Shown here: positions 36,477 to 48,198 of the stretch, piece by piece
Numbering within the stretch: position 1 is the stretch's first letter
Layout of the letters: each line of letters opens with the position of its first letter
NCBI GenBank assembly: GCA_019915135.1
Contig: JAHLMK010000020.1
Span: 496,001-560,000, forward strand
Source: Strobilurus pachycystidiatus
Lineage: Eukaryota; Basidiomycota; Agaricomycetes; Agaricales; Physalacriaceae
Direction: 5' to 3'
Length of the DNA: 64,000 nucleotides
Program-made: the position numbers and the translations under genes
The notes under the pieces: model-generated
What the model saw: only the letters and a program-made list of their open reading frames with translations
Told to the model about the DNA's origin: nothing
Databases searched by the model: none

Positions 36477-36526
36477 TGCGCCCCGTCTTACAGAGACTGG
36501 ATGCGCCCCGTCTTACAGAGACTGGA
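36477..36526 (+). repeat. Perfect 25-bp tandem duplication in coding exon
   Basis: TGCGCCCCGTCTTACAGAGA and its next five bases occur twice without a mismatch. With a single copy the frame reads on as LQRLENIIAREFPDMWDL; with two copies it shifts and stops. Confidence 0.9.
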
Positions 36527-36984
36527 GAACATCATTGCTAGGGAGTTCCCTGACATGTGGGACCTTGCTGTCAAGTCTGTATATCATTCTTTTCCACACG
36601 TTCTCGCTGATCCTCCCTCATAGAATTCATACACGTGTCGTCCACTCACCGCATGTCAAAGAGCTGCTCAAGGAGCGTCCCGCCTTGGATCTGGGCCCTG
36701 TGGCCTTCAGTGTTGCTGTCAAAGAGGGCGGTAGTGAGCTACTACATGCCGACTTCAGTGATGATTTCAGCCACTTCTCTTTTGTCTTCGCTGTGGGAGA
36801 CTGGACTGGAGGAGCTTGGAGTGCACCGCAGACAGAGAACAGCTTCCCCATCGTACGCGGAGATGTGTTGGCAGCTCGTACTCATTTACTGGCTCATTGC
36901 AGTCAGCCTCTGCGAGGCCGCCGTTTCGTCTTCACACTTTTCACCGAAAAAAATCTATTGAAGCACGTAGATTGGCCTGTGTAA

Positions 36985-38455
36985 TAAAGGGTCCTTGACA
37001 GTAAAAATGACAAGGTACATGCGGCTCCAAATACCTTCACCAGAGGTCGAATCCTATAAATACGTCTTCGACACCGAGTTCGGTGTCATACAACCGCTCT
37101 GAAGCCACAGTCGCGATTTGTGAGATGGATAGACAACATCGTCTCCCGCCTGCGCCATGAGCTTCAAATCGCGTTTCAAGGCAGATCCCTTGTGCGGCCT
37201 GCGAAGACCAAGCAGGAAGACGGACCAGACGCAGTTGGCCCTGATGAAGAATGAGACGAATCCTAGTTGTCGACGGATGACACATCGAACTGCCACGCAA
37301 TCTGACAAAACTGTGCTCGAAAAGAGTCTGTGGACGGTGTCCGTATGAAGAATGGTGTTTGGTTCGGAAGTGAAGGCCTGGGGAGTAGATACTGAATAGG
37401 AGATGGATGTCGGTCGACACGGTAGGTGTGAGACGCCCAACGGCTCTCACAAGAGCCCACGAAAGCGCACTATGTCTAAGGAGCGACAGCGCTTTTCTGA
37501 CCCTGTTTGCACAGTTGAAGGGGAATGGGGGATATAAATTCTGTGATTCTGTGAATGGGGTCCTCAAATCGTCGTGATGTACGCCCCGGTGCATATGACA
37601 CCCGGACCAAATAGATGTAAGATGGCCTCAGCTTTGGTGGTGCGTTGTTGCGATTAGAGGTGCAGCTGGAAAAGGGTGCACCGGTGAGAGTATGAATTTC
37701 TGTTCTCGGAGTAGTAACACCTGGAACAATTAAGAGGTAAAACTACTGACTCGAGTAAACGCTCCTGTCCATCTTCTTGAGTTGACAAAGCCCCACCGGC
37801 TGGGGAACAATGTTGAGGTTGAAATGTGTTTCCGACTTTGGCTGTGCATTGACGCTTACCACGACGCACACGGGAAACGAGCGGAGGTGTAGATTTGTTG
37901 ACAAGGAAGCATGGTTTCAGCTTGATCTCCTTCCCGTAGAGAATAAAAGAAACACGATCCCAGAGGCCTTCAAATCCATGCGCGGGAAGGGTAGAAGCTT
38001 CATCAGTCTATCAAAGAACATTTCAATACAGTACGAGAAGGGTTGGGAGAGTCCCTCACCTTTGAAGCATGTACGTTTATGACTCACTGGCTGGACTGGC
38101 CTGAACAGGACAGGCGGAGTACATAACCCATAAATGTGAAAATCAAGTCCCTACATCAACACAATGACCACCACTGTCAGCCTGACAGTGGGCTCCATCT
38201 ACTTATCGGCAACAACTTGGTCACCACGCACAATGTCTGATGTACGGCGAGACTATGATACGATTAGTGCTTGCCTACGGCGGTTCATGACGCGAACCAA
38301 AAATTTCACGAATCTTGAAGATCCATAGCCACGTCCCAACAGGGATTTCCACATCCATGTCGTCCCACCATTGTCTCCCGAGATGAAGTACGGCGGAGAC
38401 TCCGGTGGCGCGGTGTACGAGTACAGTCAAAACTATCCCTGATTCATAATTCTAT
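36985..38455. other. Mostly unassigned; possible RecQ N-terminal remnant
   Basis: At about 37113-37251 (+) a frame reads WIDNIVSRLRHELQIAFQ, which resembles IDNIVAGLRKELKITFE near the start of the helicase at the left edge of the window. It stops soon after and no helicase motif follows, so it would be a truncated relic. Other frames, including a 185-codon one on the minus strand (37037-37594), show no motif. Confidence 0.35.
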
Positions 38456-38760
38456 TCACCAGAGTAAGACCGGGCACAGCGGCAGATGGACGATGGCCTC
38501 AGACGTCGGGAGGCGAAGCCATCGAGAACCTGAGGTGGAGTCCTTGCCGAAGATATATCTCGACGGCAGAAGCCCGTCGGTCTGGGAAAGCGTTAAGACT
38601 TGTTGTATAGGGAAATTCCAAGCGAGACGAACAAAATGCTGTGTAAGTTCATCAGTGTTTGAACTTTGCTCCAGCCACGTCCCCAATAGTCGCGTTCCTC
38701 GGGAGATTGCAGGGCGATCCTGCCCTCAGACTTTACGAGATTTGTGTAGCGCTACTTTGG
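38456..38760 (-). pseudogene. Possible F-box/LRR-like protein fragment
   Basis: A minus-strand frame ending at 38456 reads TDELTQHFVRLAWNFPIQQV, then LSQTDGLLPSRYI and AIVHLPLCPVLLW. Its hydrophobic spacing recalls the C-terminal repeats of fungal F-box proteins and it lies beside one. The start and upstream exons are not resolved. Confidence 0.3.
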
Positions 38761-39100
38761 GCTGATTGAGATGGACACAATTTGTCGGTCTTCCTGCCTG
38801 GACAAATACACAAATGACAAGCACCTGCAAGACTTTAGTGTAGATGGAGACGGCATGGGCAAATTGATTGCTAATCGACGTGCGCAAGAAAGAGCACCAG
38901 GCAGGGTAGATGTAGAGGTTAGAAGTAATGAAACCCTAACCCGAAATTGGCGCGTTGATTGAGTGAGTAAAGGTTTTCCACAACGCGTTATTCGAGAACG
39001 CCTGCGGCGAGAAAGTGATAATATATCCTCACTACTGATCATGAAATACAACAATTAGATATAATTTTCTAAGCTTTAAGCAGACTGCCCTCCACCACAG

Positions 39101-40904
39101 CTAGATAGCGTCGAAAAGGACGATATCGGCAAGCTTTGCATCAAATTCCGGGGTGTCGGAAATATCAGGAGCAAAAGGCGGCACAAAAAGTACTCCTTCA
39201 GTGGTCCTGACTCTTCGCCATCGCTTCTGAGAACGCGAGTACAGCAGTGTGACCTCTCTCCCATTCATCTCGTCCATTCCAACAGCTCCGGAGTCCATTC
39301 CATACTCATCAGACCACACGTGCCACAGGTGAAGCACTTGTAGGTTTGGGTGGTTCAAGAACTCGGCGTATCTCTTCTCTAGATGTACCCACTTCGCACC
39401 TGCGTGAACACCTGGGTAGTCCGCTGGACCAAAGTTGTCGTACTCGTCGTCAGAACTGGAGTCTTCCGACCCGGAGAACGAAGGTCGGCCGTCATCATCC
39501 CGCTCAACGCTGTCGTCGGTGGAATTCGAGTCGTCCTCCCATTCCGACCCAGAGAACGGACCTCGGTCACCATCATCAGGCGCAACGCTGTCACCACTTT
39601 CCACCTGGTTCCTCATGTCTTTGATCATCGGCAGACAGTAGCCATCTGGCCCATAGAAGCAGGCTGGTGGACAGAGGGGATGGCGGTGACTCAAAGACAG
39701 CTCGTCAAGGGTACGCAAATCAGCCAGAGCATCCAAGAAATGCTGACCGTAGAAGAACCAGGAGGGGATGCCCCCATCCTAGGCCGGCGATTGAGAATGT
39801 GAGAATAACAGACATGGGAAACCTGCTACCTTTGGGTATTCGTTGATATGAAGGAGTCGGAGATGTCGAAGTAGAGGTGCATCTCGGAGGATGTGGAGAA
39901 GTTCTAAGAGCGTGCCACGCACTCCGTCATCAAGGAAACGGACGGTCAAGATGCACAGTGAGTGGCGTCCTTGCCGAAACCACGACAGTAGGCGACCTGT
40001 GGCAGATGAAGACAGATGCTCAGAAGTCATCATTAAATCCAAAGCAGTGATGGATTGTGTGTCATACGCCCAATGGCGCGAGGCGTCTGCCGTCCCAGTA
40101 ACGTGAGGTAGCGGAAGTAGCTGAATTCTGTTAATTCATGAGGGTAAGTCAGAACAGAATGGCTCACGCGCACTGATTCAGGCTGGAGTAAAGCAGCCCC
40201 AATATAGTCGGAATCTTCTGATAGCATTGGTAGGGTGCGTAACCTCGTGCCCCCTGTCCCGTCTTGTGCAAACCGAGGATCCCGCATGGCCGCCACCGTG
40301 TTTCGAACGACCTCGATAAAGAGTTCCGGGGGGAGATTCGGCGCCAACATAAGCCGTTTAAAGGAGTCGAAGGCAGTCTCGGTGGACAGGTATTGCAGAG
40401 TGTAGGTGCCGTTTCCCCTCATTCCTAAAGACGCTAATGTCCGGTGATCCTCGACGCGCCGTCCATTGTATAAAAGACTAAAGGAGAATTCTTCAGTCAG
40501 GTCGAACATAGAGCCCAAGAACCTACGTGATATCCTCCCGTTGTTGCCCGATCTCGCTAGCGTACCGGCACCTCAACTTTTGCGACGTGTTCCAGGGCTT
40601 GACGGTGAAAAATACAGACGGACCAGACAGGGTTGCAACCTTGACACTTTAGCACACGAATGAGAGGTAACTTTATAGTACACACCTCGAGAGTGACACG
40701 TGCGCAGTTATCTGACTCTCTCGTCAACGTCTGTGCACCAGCAGTCCCTCTTGCAGAAGCCCGTCCCTCACCCTCCTTTGTGGTTGAGTCGCGTCGGCCA
40801 CTTTGAATAGAGAACAAACAGTATTCCTCATCCGCCAATACCATCGGGAAGGGGGCCGTCGCCGAATGGTCAAGAGCGCCGTCGTGGGGTGGATGAGGAA
40901 ACAA
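39101..40904 (-). CDS. SUMO-like domain plus F-box/LRR-like protein
   Basis: Exons: 40684-40904, 40527-40646, 40174-40477, 39830-40120, 39101-39778. They total 1614 bp (537 aa) and all phases close. Exons 2 and 3 encode a ubiquitin-fold domain closest to SUMO: VFFTVKPWNTSQKLRCRYAS, then LLYNGRRVEDHRTLASLGM and YTLQY, matching the beta-grasp pattern of SUMO (VFFRVK, the loop, F-x-G-x-R-I). There is no terminal GG; the chain continues as NLPPELFIEVVRNTV, an F-box-like start, then LRR-like repeats (LLRHLRLLHINEYPK, LNHPNLQVLHLWHV) and an acidic Ser-rich loop. An F-box protein normally brings substrates to an SCF ubiquitin ligase; an internal SUMO-like domain suggests interaction with SUMO-pathway proteins (inference). 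The first intron, 37 bp, is the weakest point. Confidence 0.75.
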
Positions 40905-42269
40905 TACAAGCTTGATGACGAGAGTTTGATTTGATCAAGTCACAGATTGCCTGCCGATCGGCAACGCATTTCACCATCCAACCCCCGTGAAGTTCCCGAT
41001 GACCTGGGATGATACGGACCGACCAAACCGATGCGTGCTGACTGTCACTGACATCCATCAATTTCAATTTATGAACTTGCTTCCTCTAGTCGTTGCAATT
41101 GTATCTAGTCACCCAGCAAGATTCGTATTCTTTATAATTACACGTCTCGGAAGACTTTGCCAATTCTGATCTGATTTCCCCATGCCAAACACGGATTGAC
41201 GCGCTTCGCCTCTTGCCCTCTTACCATCATGTGGTCTCCCATCTTGACACGAGCGCCTCCTCGCCGCCCCCTGTTTTGCACCCGCCTTTTCCGGTGATTG
41301 TCGCGCTATCACGCCCGCCACCAGCGCCGCTCGCCACGACAACGACGCGACCCTTATGTACGCTGCGTGCAGCTGACAGAGAAATATGAGCTTGGGATGG
41401 TCAATTTGGTGCGTGTCTGCAGACTGTCCTCCAGCATCTTACTGACCACAGTATACACGCAGGCCTTCGTTGTCTCCGCGCCTGCCGACAGTGCCGCTCG
41501 CGATGAGCGAAAGACGGCGACGATGACTCTGAGTCGGAGCGCACATGTCAACGAGATGCCGCTCGGGCGCGCGTCGTTGTCACGCCTGGGCTGCTGCTGC
41601 ACAGTACGTGGCTGTCTGTCTTCGGTCTGCACCATGCGCATATGTTGCAGTTCCTTCCTGGCAACTATTCCGGCACATACATTTGGTGAGGCTTGTTGCT
41701 GTTATCTTTGACCTGGTCTAATCACTGGCTAGTTGAATCTTCTTCCGCCCCTGGCACCGAGGCAATCTGGCAACAACACACCTTAGGCCTGATCTCCGTC
41801 GCGCCGAACGCGCCGCCCGAAAGGTCAGCGCCTGCCTTCTCTCTTTCGCGGCATTTGCTTACCATATCCTTTTGCCAGACGCGCGGCTCGCTAGTATGGA
41901 CATCGACCGTATGGACATGCGTAGCTCACACGATGTAATTGCCTGCAATAATTTGACTACTAATTCATTGACACTCATTGACACCCACCGGTATCGAGTG
42001 ATATATATCAATCCATATCGGCTACAATCAGAATCTGACAATAGTCGCGAGCGGGAACACCAGATTCTAGATAGCGGCTGATATGAGCCGATATCCACTG
42101 ACATGTCAGTTCGTATCAGCCCGTGTCAGCCCAGGTCAACGGGAACTTCACTGATATCCAACCCCGAACACGGACAATGAAGATTGGAATGAAGCTCTGT
42201 CTACCAGGCGGGATCGTCCAGGTGCGCTGTCGCCGTCGCGGATATTTGTGGCGGCTTGACTGATTGCGA
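40905..42269. other. Unresolved region with possible short exons
   Basis: Between 41.3 and 41.9 kb a plus-strand frame can be read across an intron-like stretch (41408-41462), joining ELGMVNL to AFVVSAPADSAARDERKT, but neither flanking exons nor a motif support it. Around 41.95-42.16 kb there are many GATATC, TGTCAG and CCGATA words giving small quasi-palindromes. No gene is called. Confidence 0.3.
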
Positions 42270-43450
42270 ATGTCTAGCTCCGAATCCAATCACAGGCCCC
42301 AGGGTGACGAAGAGGAGATTGAAGACGAGGAGCCCCTCCACTTTCGCGGTCGCGCATACTCTAACTCTCGCGTGCCCAGCACTGCTCCCGGCGCTGCAGC
42401 GGAATACTTTCCCACGCGTTCTTGACTGGCCGGCGAGTCCCTTCCTGTTCCCTTCACGCGTCCGCGTTCGCCCGTCTTCAACCTCAAGTGCAAAATGGAA
42501 AGCCTGGTATGTGTAATGCTTCCCCGGCCGTATTCTCGCTGCCAGTACCAGTACCACAGGGTCGTCTTTCCATATCTCATTTCACGTCCACGCCGCCCAA
42601 TTGCCGCGAACACGGTCCCTCTCCATGCTCATTCTCTATAGACTGCAAAAAGGCGGGCGAAGGGTTCTTTCAATTGGCGCCATCCTTTATGCTGCATCGA
42701 CTCTCGTCGCGGAAACTCCACTCAACTCACAATGATCTTCCAACAGGTATATATTTTGGATCGTCACAGGTACTGCTCGCCTCTCGGTCCCGTATGCTCC
42801 CGCCTAATGAGCGTGTGCTTCCTAGAGTTTTAAGCTGCTCGCTACTGTATATCATTTGGACTCATAGCACAATTCATCGGGATCAACCCAAGTCTCCTCG
42901 TCCTCAAGCCCTATAACGGTATCGTTGTCTGGTTCAGATCAACCTAAACCAGCGCCTCCTGCTGGTCGCACAGACTCTCGCCACCAAAACGTGCAGCCAC
43001 TCCGGACCAGTCATCGTTTGCCTTCCTTTGAATGTCTGTACCCAAAAAATACAGGTTTGTTATCATCGGTATGCTGAGCATTCTCTGCGACTCACGATCC
43101 TTCAGAGTCTCTGACGACGATGGTGTCCTGACGGGGCTACTACTCAGTCCGCTCATGGCCAGTGTCCTCCTCTATTCGGCGATCAAGCGACTATCGGCCG
43201 CCTCTTTGTCGACAACGCTATTCTCCCAAAGCTGGTGTATCCAAACACCCGCCAACCCCAGTATTACCAAAGAGACATATTCTGCTCTCGAAACCCTCGT
43301 GTTTTCTCGTTATAATCTCGTTGATGTCTCCACTCTTTGTTCGTCAATCTTGTTGTTCCATCTATGTACATCACGAGAGTTGGAGGATTGCTCATTGAAG
43401 AAACGCATTCTCACAGAAGGAGAACGTGATGCAGTACCGCTCCAGGAAGG
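42270..43450 (+). CDS. Hypothetical multi-exon gene, boundaries weak
   Basis: The first exon is clear: MSSSESNHRPQGDEEEIEDE, continuing with LHFRGRAYSN, then EYFPT. Later frames look coding: LSISHFTSTPPNCREHGPSP and GDQATIGRLFVDNAILPKLV followed by YPNTRQPQYYQRD near 43.16-43.31 kb. I could not close a full splice model. No known domain is recognised. The acidic start resembles the N-termini of other repeat-associated orphans in this window. It might be a decayed element gene. Confidence 0.35.
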
Positions 43451-43486
43451 CCTTCGGACGTGCCACGTCAATGAATAGATTACAGA

Positions 43487-43812
43487 CTGACGTAGCTACG
43501 CGTAGCCACACAATGAGTAGCTGCCGGAGGAACTGAACTAGAGTACGCTGCAAAGAGCGACGCGTAGCCACGCTGAGAACTAATCGCGTTCTCAACTGGT
43601 AGGAGGCCAGAACTGGGTTGGGCGACGCGCAGCCGCGCGAAGGAATGACGCCGGAAACACATGGAGGTGATGGGGCGGTAGACACGCGTAGCCATGATGT
43701 ACAAGTCGCATTAGATAGCATTGATCAAGGGTATATAACAACATGAATGTGGCTACCCCATAGTGGCCACAGTCTGGTCGATGCGATCTGAGATGGCACC
43801 ACGTGGCCACGA
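43487..43812. repeat. GCTACGCGTAGC repeat, copy 2
   Basis: Contains GCTACGCGTAGC at 43495-43506 and, in order, AATGAGTAGCTGC, GAGCGACGCGTAGCCACGCT, CCAGAACTGGGTT, GCGACGCGCAGCC and GGAATG, matching copy 1 at 19.95-20.1 kb in the same orientation. An ACACGCGTAGCCATG word follows. Confidence 0.75.
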
Positions 43813-44246
43813 AGTCACTGAAATTTCTGCGAATTCATTCGTTGAGCGCTGAACAGGGGCGGCGATTAAAGCCCAGACTTTTCTCGCGACTACTCGTGGC
43901 CACACTGTTCTGACGGGTATAGAATTGGGATCTTCCACGAAGCTTTGCACTGACTTGTCGGTAACCGGTAGCATTGGACAGCCAATCGCCTAGTATGATT
44001 ACCGGTATGAGGGGTTCTGGCAGTGATGGGAAGTAGATACTTTCGCACGCGCAGAACTAGTACTGGTACCACCTCCGCCGCTCGCCGCTCACTAAATCTA
44101 GTGCTCTTTATCGAAGCTCAAAAGCATGTGGCGTTCCAGAGGCAATCCTTGTCCCTTGGTGGCGTGTGAATTCCATGAATTTGCAATCCCCACTACTTTT
44201 TACCGGCTCCTTCGCAGAGACAGTTTTCCCCTCCTTTCCTTCTGCC

Positions 44247-45545
44247 ATGTCGACGGTGTTTGATCACATTTGCGACGAGCTGGTCTTACCTGTGGTGGAT
44301 CAGCTCCAGGTCAATGACCTGGTGGATGATCTTGAGGAGGAAGCAGAAACAGTCTCTCCGAAAACCCTCTCTGCGAAGATTTGAAATTTCCCATACCACC
44401 GGGGAGGTAGAGCGACCTACCAAGCAACTAGGACAACAGGCTCTCAATCGAATCTACTCAGAAGCGTTCAAGTCTCTCAAGGATGGGACTGACAGCTCTT
44501 ATAGAGGGTGTGTGCGCTGCTTTATTGAGCGGTTGTAAGAATGCTGATCTACTTCTCAGTCTCAGGAGGTCCTTTACCAAATTCCTTGTCGAGGAAGGAT
44601 AATCTTCAAGGATTGATATCTCTTGGAGACGACATTTTTACGAAGCCCCGCTTGGATAGCAAAGTCGACTTCTGGATTATTGGATGGATTATGAAACAGT
44701 GTGTTCTTTTTTTTTTTCTTCACTTGTGAGTATGTGCTCTGATCCTGTTTCAAGCTGCGACGATAAGGATGTACATGGCATCCCTCACACCGGTACGACA
44801 GCATCGTGGTCTCAGGTTTCCAAAATGCACTCTGCCATGACCCAGGGTTTTGGTATCATCGGCAAGCGAGGCGACACTCGCTGGAATTCTGAAACCGGAG
44901 AGGGAAATCCTTCACTTTCCTTGTGGATCGTTTGCCACTGTAGAGCGTTGTATCGTCGAAAGGTGAGTAACAAATGAGGTACATAAGTCCTCCGTCAATT
45001 TATCACCTGCAGGTCCAACAATACGGCGAGGTGTCTGTCAGTTCACGGGCTGTCACCGTGGTAGCTTGATTCCTTCCTCAGTCTGACGCTCCCTGACGTG
45101 TTTACAGACCACTTGGCAGAAACTCTTCCAGTACAACGCCGCTTGTGTGACGACTACACCCCAGGAGAACTGGTGCGCGCCCTTGTTGCGAGTCGCTCTA
45201 CAGGCCGTATACTGTTTAGCCTTTTGCTGTCTGTTGCGTGTCGACGAGGTGCTTAACATTCAATGCCACGAGCTCGTCATGGACCAGAACGAGGACGGTG
45301 TCTACTATTTCACTCTGCGTCTGAACGTCCGGAAAACGCACCAGTTCGGAGGTAAGCACACTACAAACTTCAAGAACATACCTTAGGAATTCACTTAGAT
45401 ATCAAGCCATTCGTTATCAGGACCTTTCCGCCTAACATGGCTCACTTGTGTCCTGTGCGAGCTTTGATAAGATGGAAATACTGTTCCCAAATCAAGTCCG
45501 GATTTTTGTTTCGGAGATTGAACAAGTTTCATGAACCCATACTCA
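44247..45545 (+). pseudogene. Crypton-like tyrosine recombinase, 3' truncated
   Basis: Starts MSTVFDHICDELVLPVVDQ, then a part with ALNRIYSEAFKSLKDGTDSS and YRG. Later pieces are WSQVSKMHSAMTQGFGI, GNPSLSL, and CHCRALYRRKVQQYGEVSVS. The catalytic N-proximal part follows: AFCCLLRVDEVLNIQ (Arg of box I), the segment TLRLNVRKTHQFG, an intron at about 45352-45398, then DIKPFVIRTFPPNMAHLCPV and LIRWKY. This is the layout of Crypton-like recombinases from Agaricomycetes. The downstream H-x-x-R and Tyr motifs are absent because the sequence changes into Gag-like coding at about 45540. A frame break exists near 44380. It would catalyse circular-DNA integration or excision if intact; this copy cannot. 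Confidence 0.65.
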
Positions 45546-48198
45546 TGATTCATGCGCCTCTTAGTGCACCGATCCCGCTTGTACCATTGACGCCGGCCTC
45601 GCGCATGTTACGAAACATGCTCTCACCATCTGCTTCGCCGATGGTCGACCGTCCGACCCGCAGGCCGTTATTTTCGATTCCCAAGCCGCCAGAACGCCCG
45701 CCATCTCAAGTCTCGAGAATGGCATCGGACGACTTGACCTTCGACGCGATCAATGCACGCATTGAACGCCTCACCGAAATCCAAGGACGACACCGACGGA
45801 GGATGGGTCTCCAGGAGGATGACCCTTCGATTTGGACGGCAGCAGCGGTGTCTGCCATCATCACAGACCCCGTCAAACCCGAACCGATATCCGCACCGGT
45901 CCCTCCTCTCGCGGGACCGTCTCACAACCCAACTGTTCCACCACGGCAGTATCCTTCACCTCAAGTGAAGGCTTCTCCCGCCTCGCCATCGCTTGGGATG
46001 CCCGCATCAACAGCGACTCCCGTTCAACCTTCGATGGCTCAACGTCCGCCATCGACGGCTCCTCGCCCGCCATCGATAGCTCCTCGCACGCCGTCGATTA
46101 CTCCTCGACCACCGTCAGTCGCTCCTCGCCCGCCTTTGGTCGCTCCGCGTCCACCGTCGATAGCACCTCGCCCGCCGTCAATTGTTCCGAGACCATCGAC
46201 GGTACCACCAGCATGGACGACGGTTCCTCTACCACCGTCGACCTCTGCTTCGGTTAAACGGACGACTGCTCCTCAGCCGCCGCCCGTTCGACCACCATCG
46301 GTGTCGTTGCCACCTCAACGACCACCTTCTGCTCAACCAAAACCGTCGACAGTCCCACAACGACCGCCGACAGTTCCGCCACCACGAGTGCCGACTGCAC
46401 CTCCGCCGCCGACTCCGGTTCAGCCCCAGCCTGTGCCGAATCCAGTGCAGACGACGACACCCCTGATGCCGCCGCCTGCACACCCGATCTATTATGATCT
46501 TGGTCCGTACTCTTCTGGAGAACGGTCCTCGCTTTTCTCGATACCATCGCCAGCACCGCCGCAGCAACAACCTCAACCGGCTGCCACGCCGACTCCTCGA
46601 ATGGATTTCAATACATTCGATCAGTTTGTGCGACGCTACGAGGAGGAGCTGCTTAGATTAGCTGCGCATCGTCAGACGATGCGCGGTAATAAATTTATGG
46701 GTATTCCGAAGCTTGCAATAAACAGATTTTTTGCTGCAAACTTCTTGCCTGACGGACGTCTTCGTTTGCACGCTTCGAGAAAGTGATTGATGTTCACATT
46801 CTTCCATCGCGACCTGGACTAGATCCTGGAGTGCAGAAAGCCACACTTCAGGGTATCCCTCGTCCATCTAAGTACAGCGGATCTTCAAGTATCATTGTAT
46901 TTGAAGAATGGTTCTTAGACCTCGTTCGGTGGTTTAAAGCGGCTAACTTATGTGGCCCAACTTTCACTACCGATGAATTTGGTGTCGAATGAATCTCTGC
47001 TATTGAAGAGCAGCCAGCTAACACACTTGCTGTTTTTCTCGACGGTGATGCCAAGCAATGGTATCAGAACCACGTGGAAAACATTAACTGGAATCTATTG
47101 ATGGATGAAGACTCTGATAGTATTCGTACTTTCGGACAAGTCATCAACGGACTATATCGTCGATTCATTCAAGAAGGATCGTTGTTTGATATCACACAAC
47201 GATTTGAAGGTACTAAATACCGACAAAACGGCGGAGTTCGTCAGCTTTTTGCTGATCTACTCCGCTGGGCAAACATGATGCCATGTCCGCCCAATGTCTA
47301 CCACTTCAAACGGAAGTTGATGGTCACAATTCCTGACCTACAACGACATCTGCTCAGCCAGAAGGGAATCACAGCTGAATCTTCTGGCGTAGATGAGATA
47401 AGGAAGGCTGCCCTCTTAGTTGAGAAGGGTCTTCCTTCTAATAAGCAGTACTCACAGCAAGTACGAACTACTGGTACTGCTTCAACATCTACACCACAAC
47501 CTGCGGCGCGTCCTGCAGCTCCACGAGTCCTAAAGAAGGTCAATGGAGTTCGCTTCAGCACGCGCCCAAACCCTACCAATGAAGGAGAACGCCTTCAGGC
47601 TGCACGAGATGGCCGGAGACCTCAACGCTCTGGTAGTCCGCGGCAGTCTGGAAAGCCTGTCAAGCGACGTCTGGCTTGCTACAACTGTGGCGCCACAGAC
47701 CACTTATACAGCAACCCCATATGCCCACGTCACGGCCAGAAGCCTATGTACGTGAAGCAAGGCGAGCGTCTGTATCGCGTAGTTGAAGATGAAGAGCTCA
47801 TCTCATCAGATGAGCTCGAACCCAATGTCAACGATGTACCTGAAGAAGTACAGTCTAGTGAAGTACCAGACTGGACTGATGCAGAGTCCAACGCCGATTC
47901 ATTCATAGAAGCTTCAGGATTGGTGAGAAATTGGAGAGCGCAATGGCTTTCGGCTTTTGCCGCTGTTGCGTTTGATCTGGCTGTGCCGAGTCTCTCTTTG
48001 ACCGCGACAATCATAGACCCATCTGCTGCCATCTGGTTCTTTCTGGCTCTGTTTCATCCTGTCACACGCGCACACTGGAGCACGGATACGTTGCTTTGGC
48101 TGACTGCGGCAACCTCTGGACAACACCAAATGTTGCTAAGGGACCCCTTAGATGCGCAAGTGATCTGTTTTGAATGGCCACAACCTGAAACGGCATGA
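45546..48198 (+). pseudogene. Ty3-type Gag fragment
   Basis: A Pro-rich stretch (45.9-46.5 kb) precedes a capsid-like region: VFEEWFLDLVRWFKAANLCG, LDGDAKQWYQNHVENINW, IRTFGQVINGLYRRF, then a CCHC-like zinc knuckle CYNCGATDHLYSNPIC near 47676. The frame changes near 46.78 kb and a TGA at 46990 interrupts the capsid part. No protease or polymerase follows: after the knuckle the frame becomes hydrophobic (LVRNWRAQWLSAFAAV) and stops. No LTR is seen at either side. This is a lone Gag relic of a fungal LTR retrotransposon, perhaps captured when the Crypton-like gene was disrupted. Confidence 0.7.

Larger units (their letters stand above)
28657..36984 (+). pseudogene. 2-oxoglutarate/Fe(II) oxygenase-like gene, split by insertions
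   Basis: The exon 28657-28830 starts MIAAKKTAQTSAVKKRAQK and is basic. Its intron runs from 28831 to 35618 and contains the 6.7-kb transposon; without it the intron would be about 86 bp. Coding resumes at 35619 in phase 0 (RNPDDLIGRKSDGQLVRTLM), is interrupted by a MITE at 36026-36433, then carries a 25-bp tandem duplication that shifts the frame. After a further intron (about 36572-36621), the last exon reads LLHADFSDDFSHFSFVFAVG and then WTGG, with a later HCSQPLRGRR. H-x-D followed by a distal His and Arg fits the Fe(II) and 2-oxoglutarate ligand pattern of double-stranded beta-helix oxygenases, a large family in basidiomycetes. Substrate unknown. I cannot say whether it belongs to the TET/JBP group. 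Confidence 0.6.

Noticed and set aside
37037..37594. 185-codon minus-strand frame
   Set aside because: No motif; the opposite strand there holds a helicase-like fragment.
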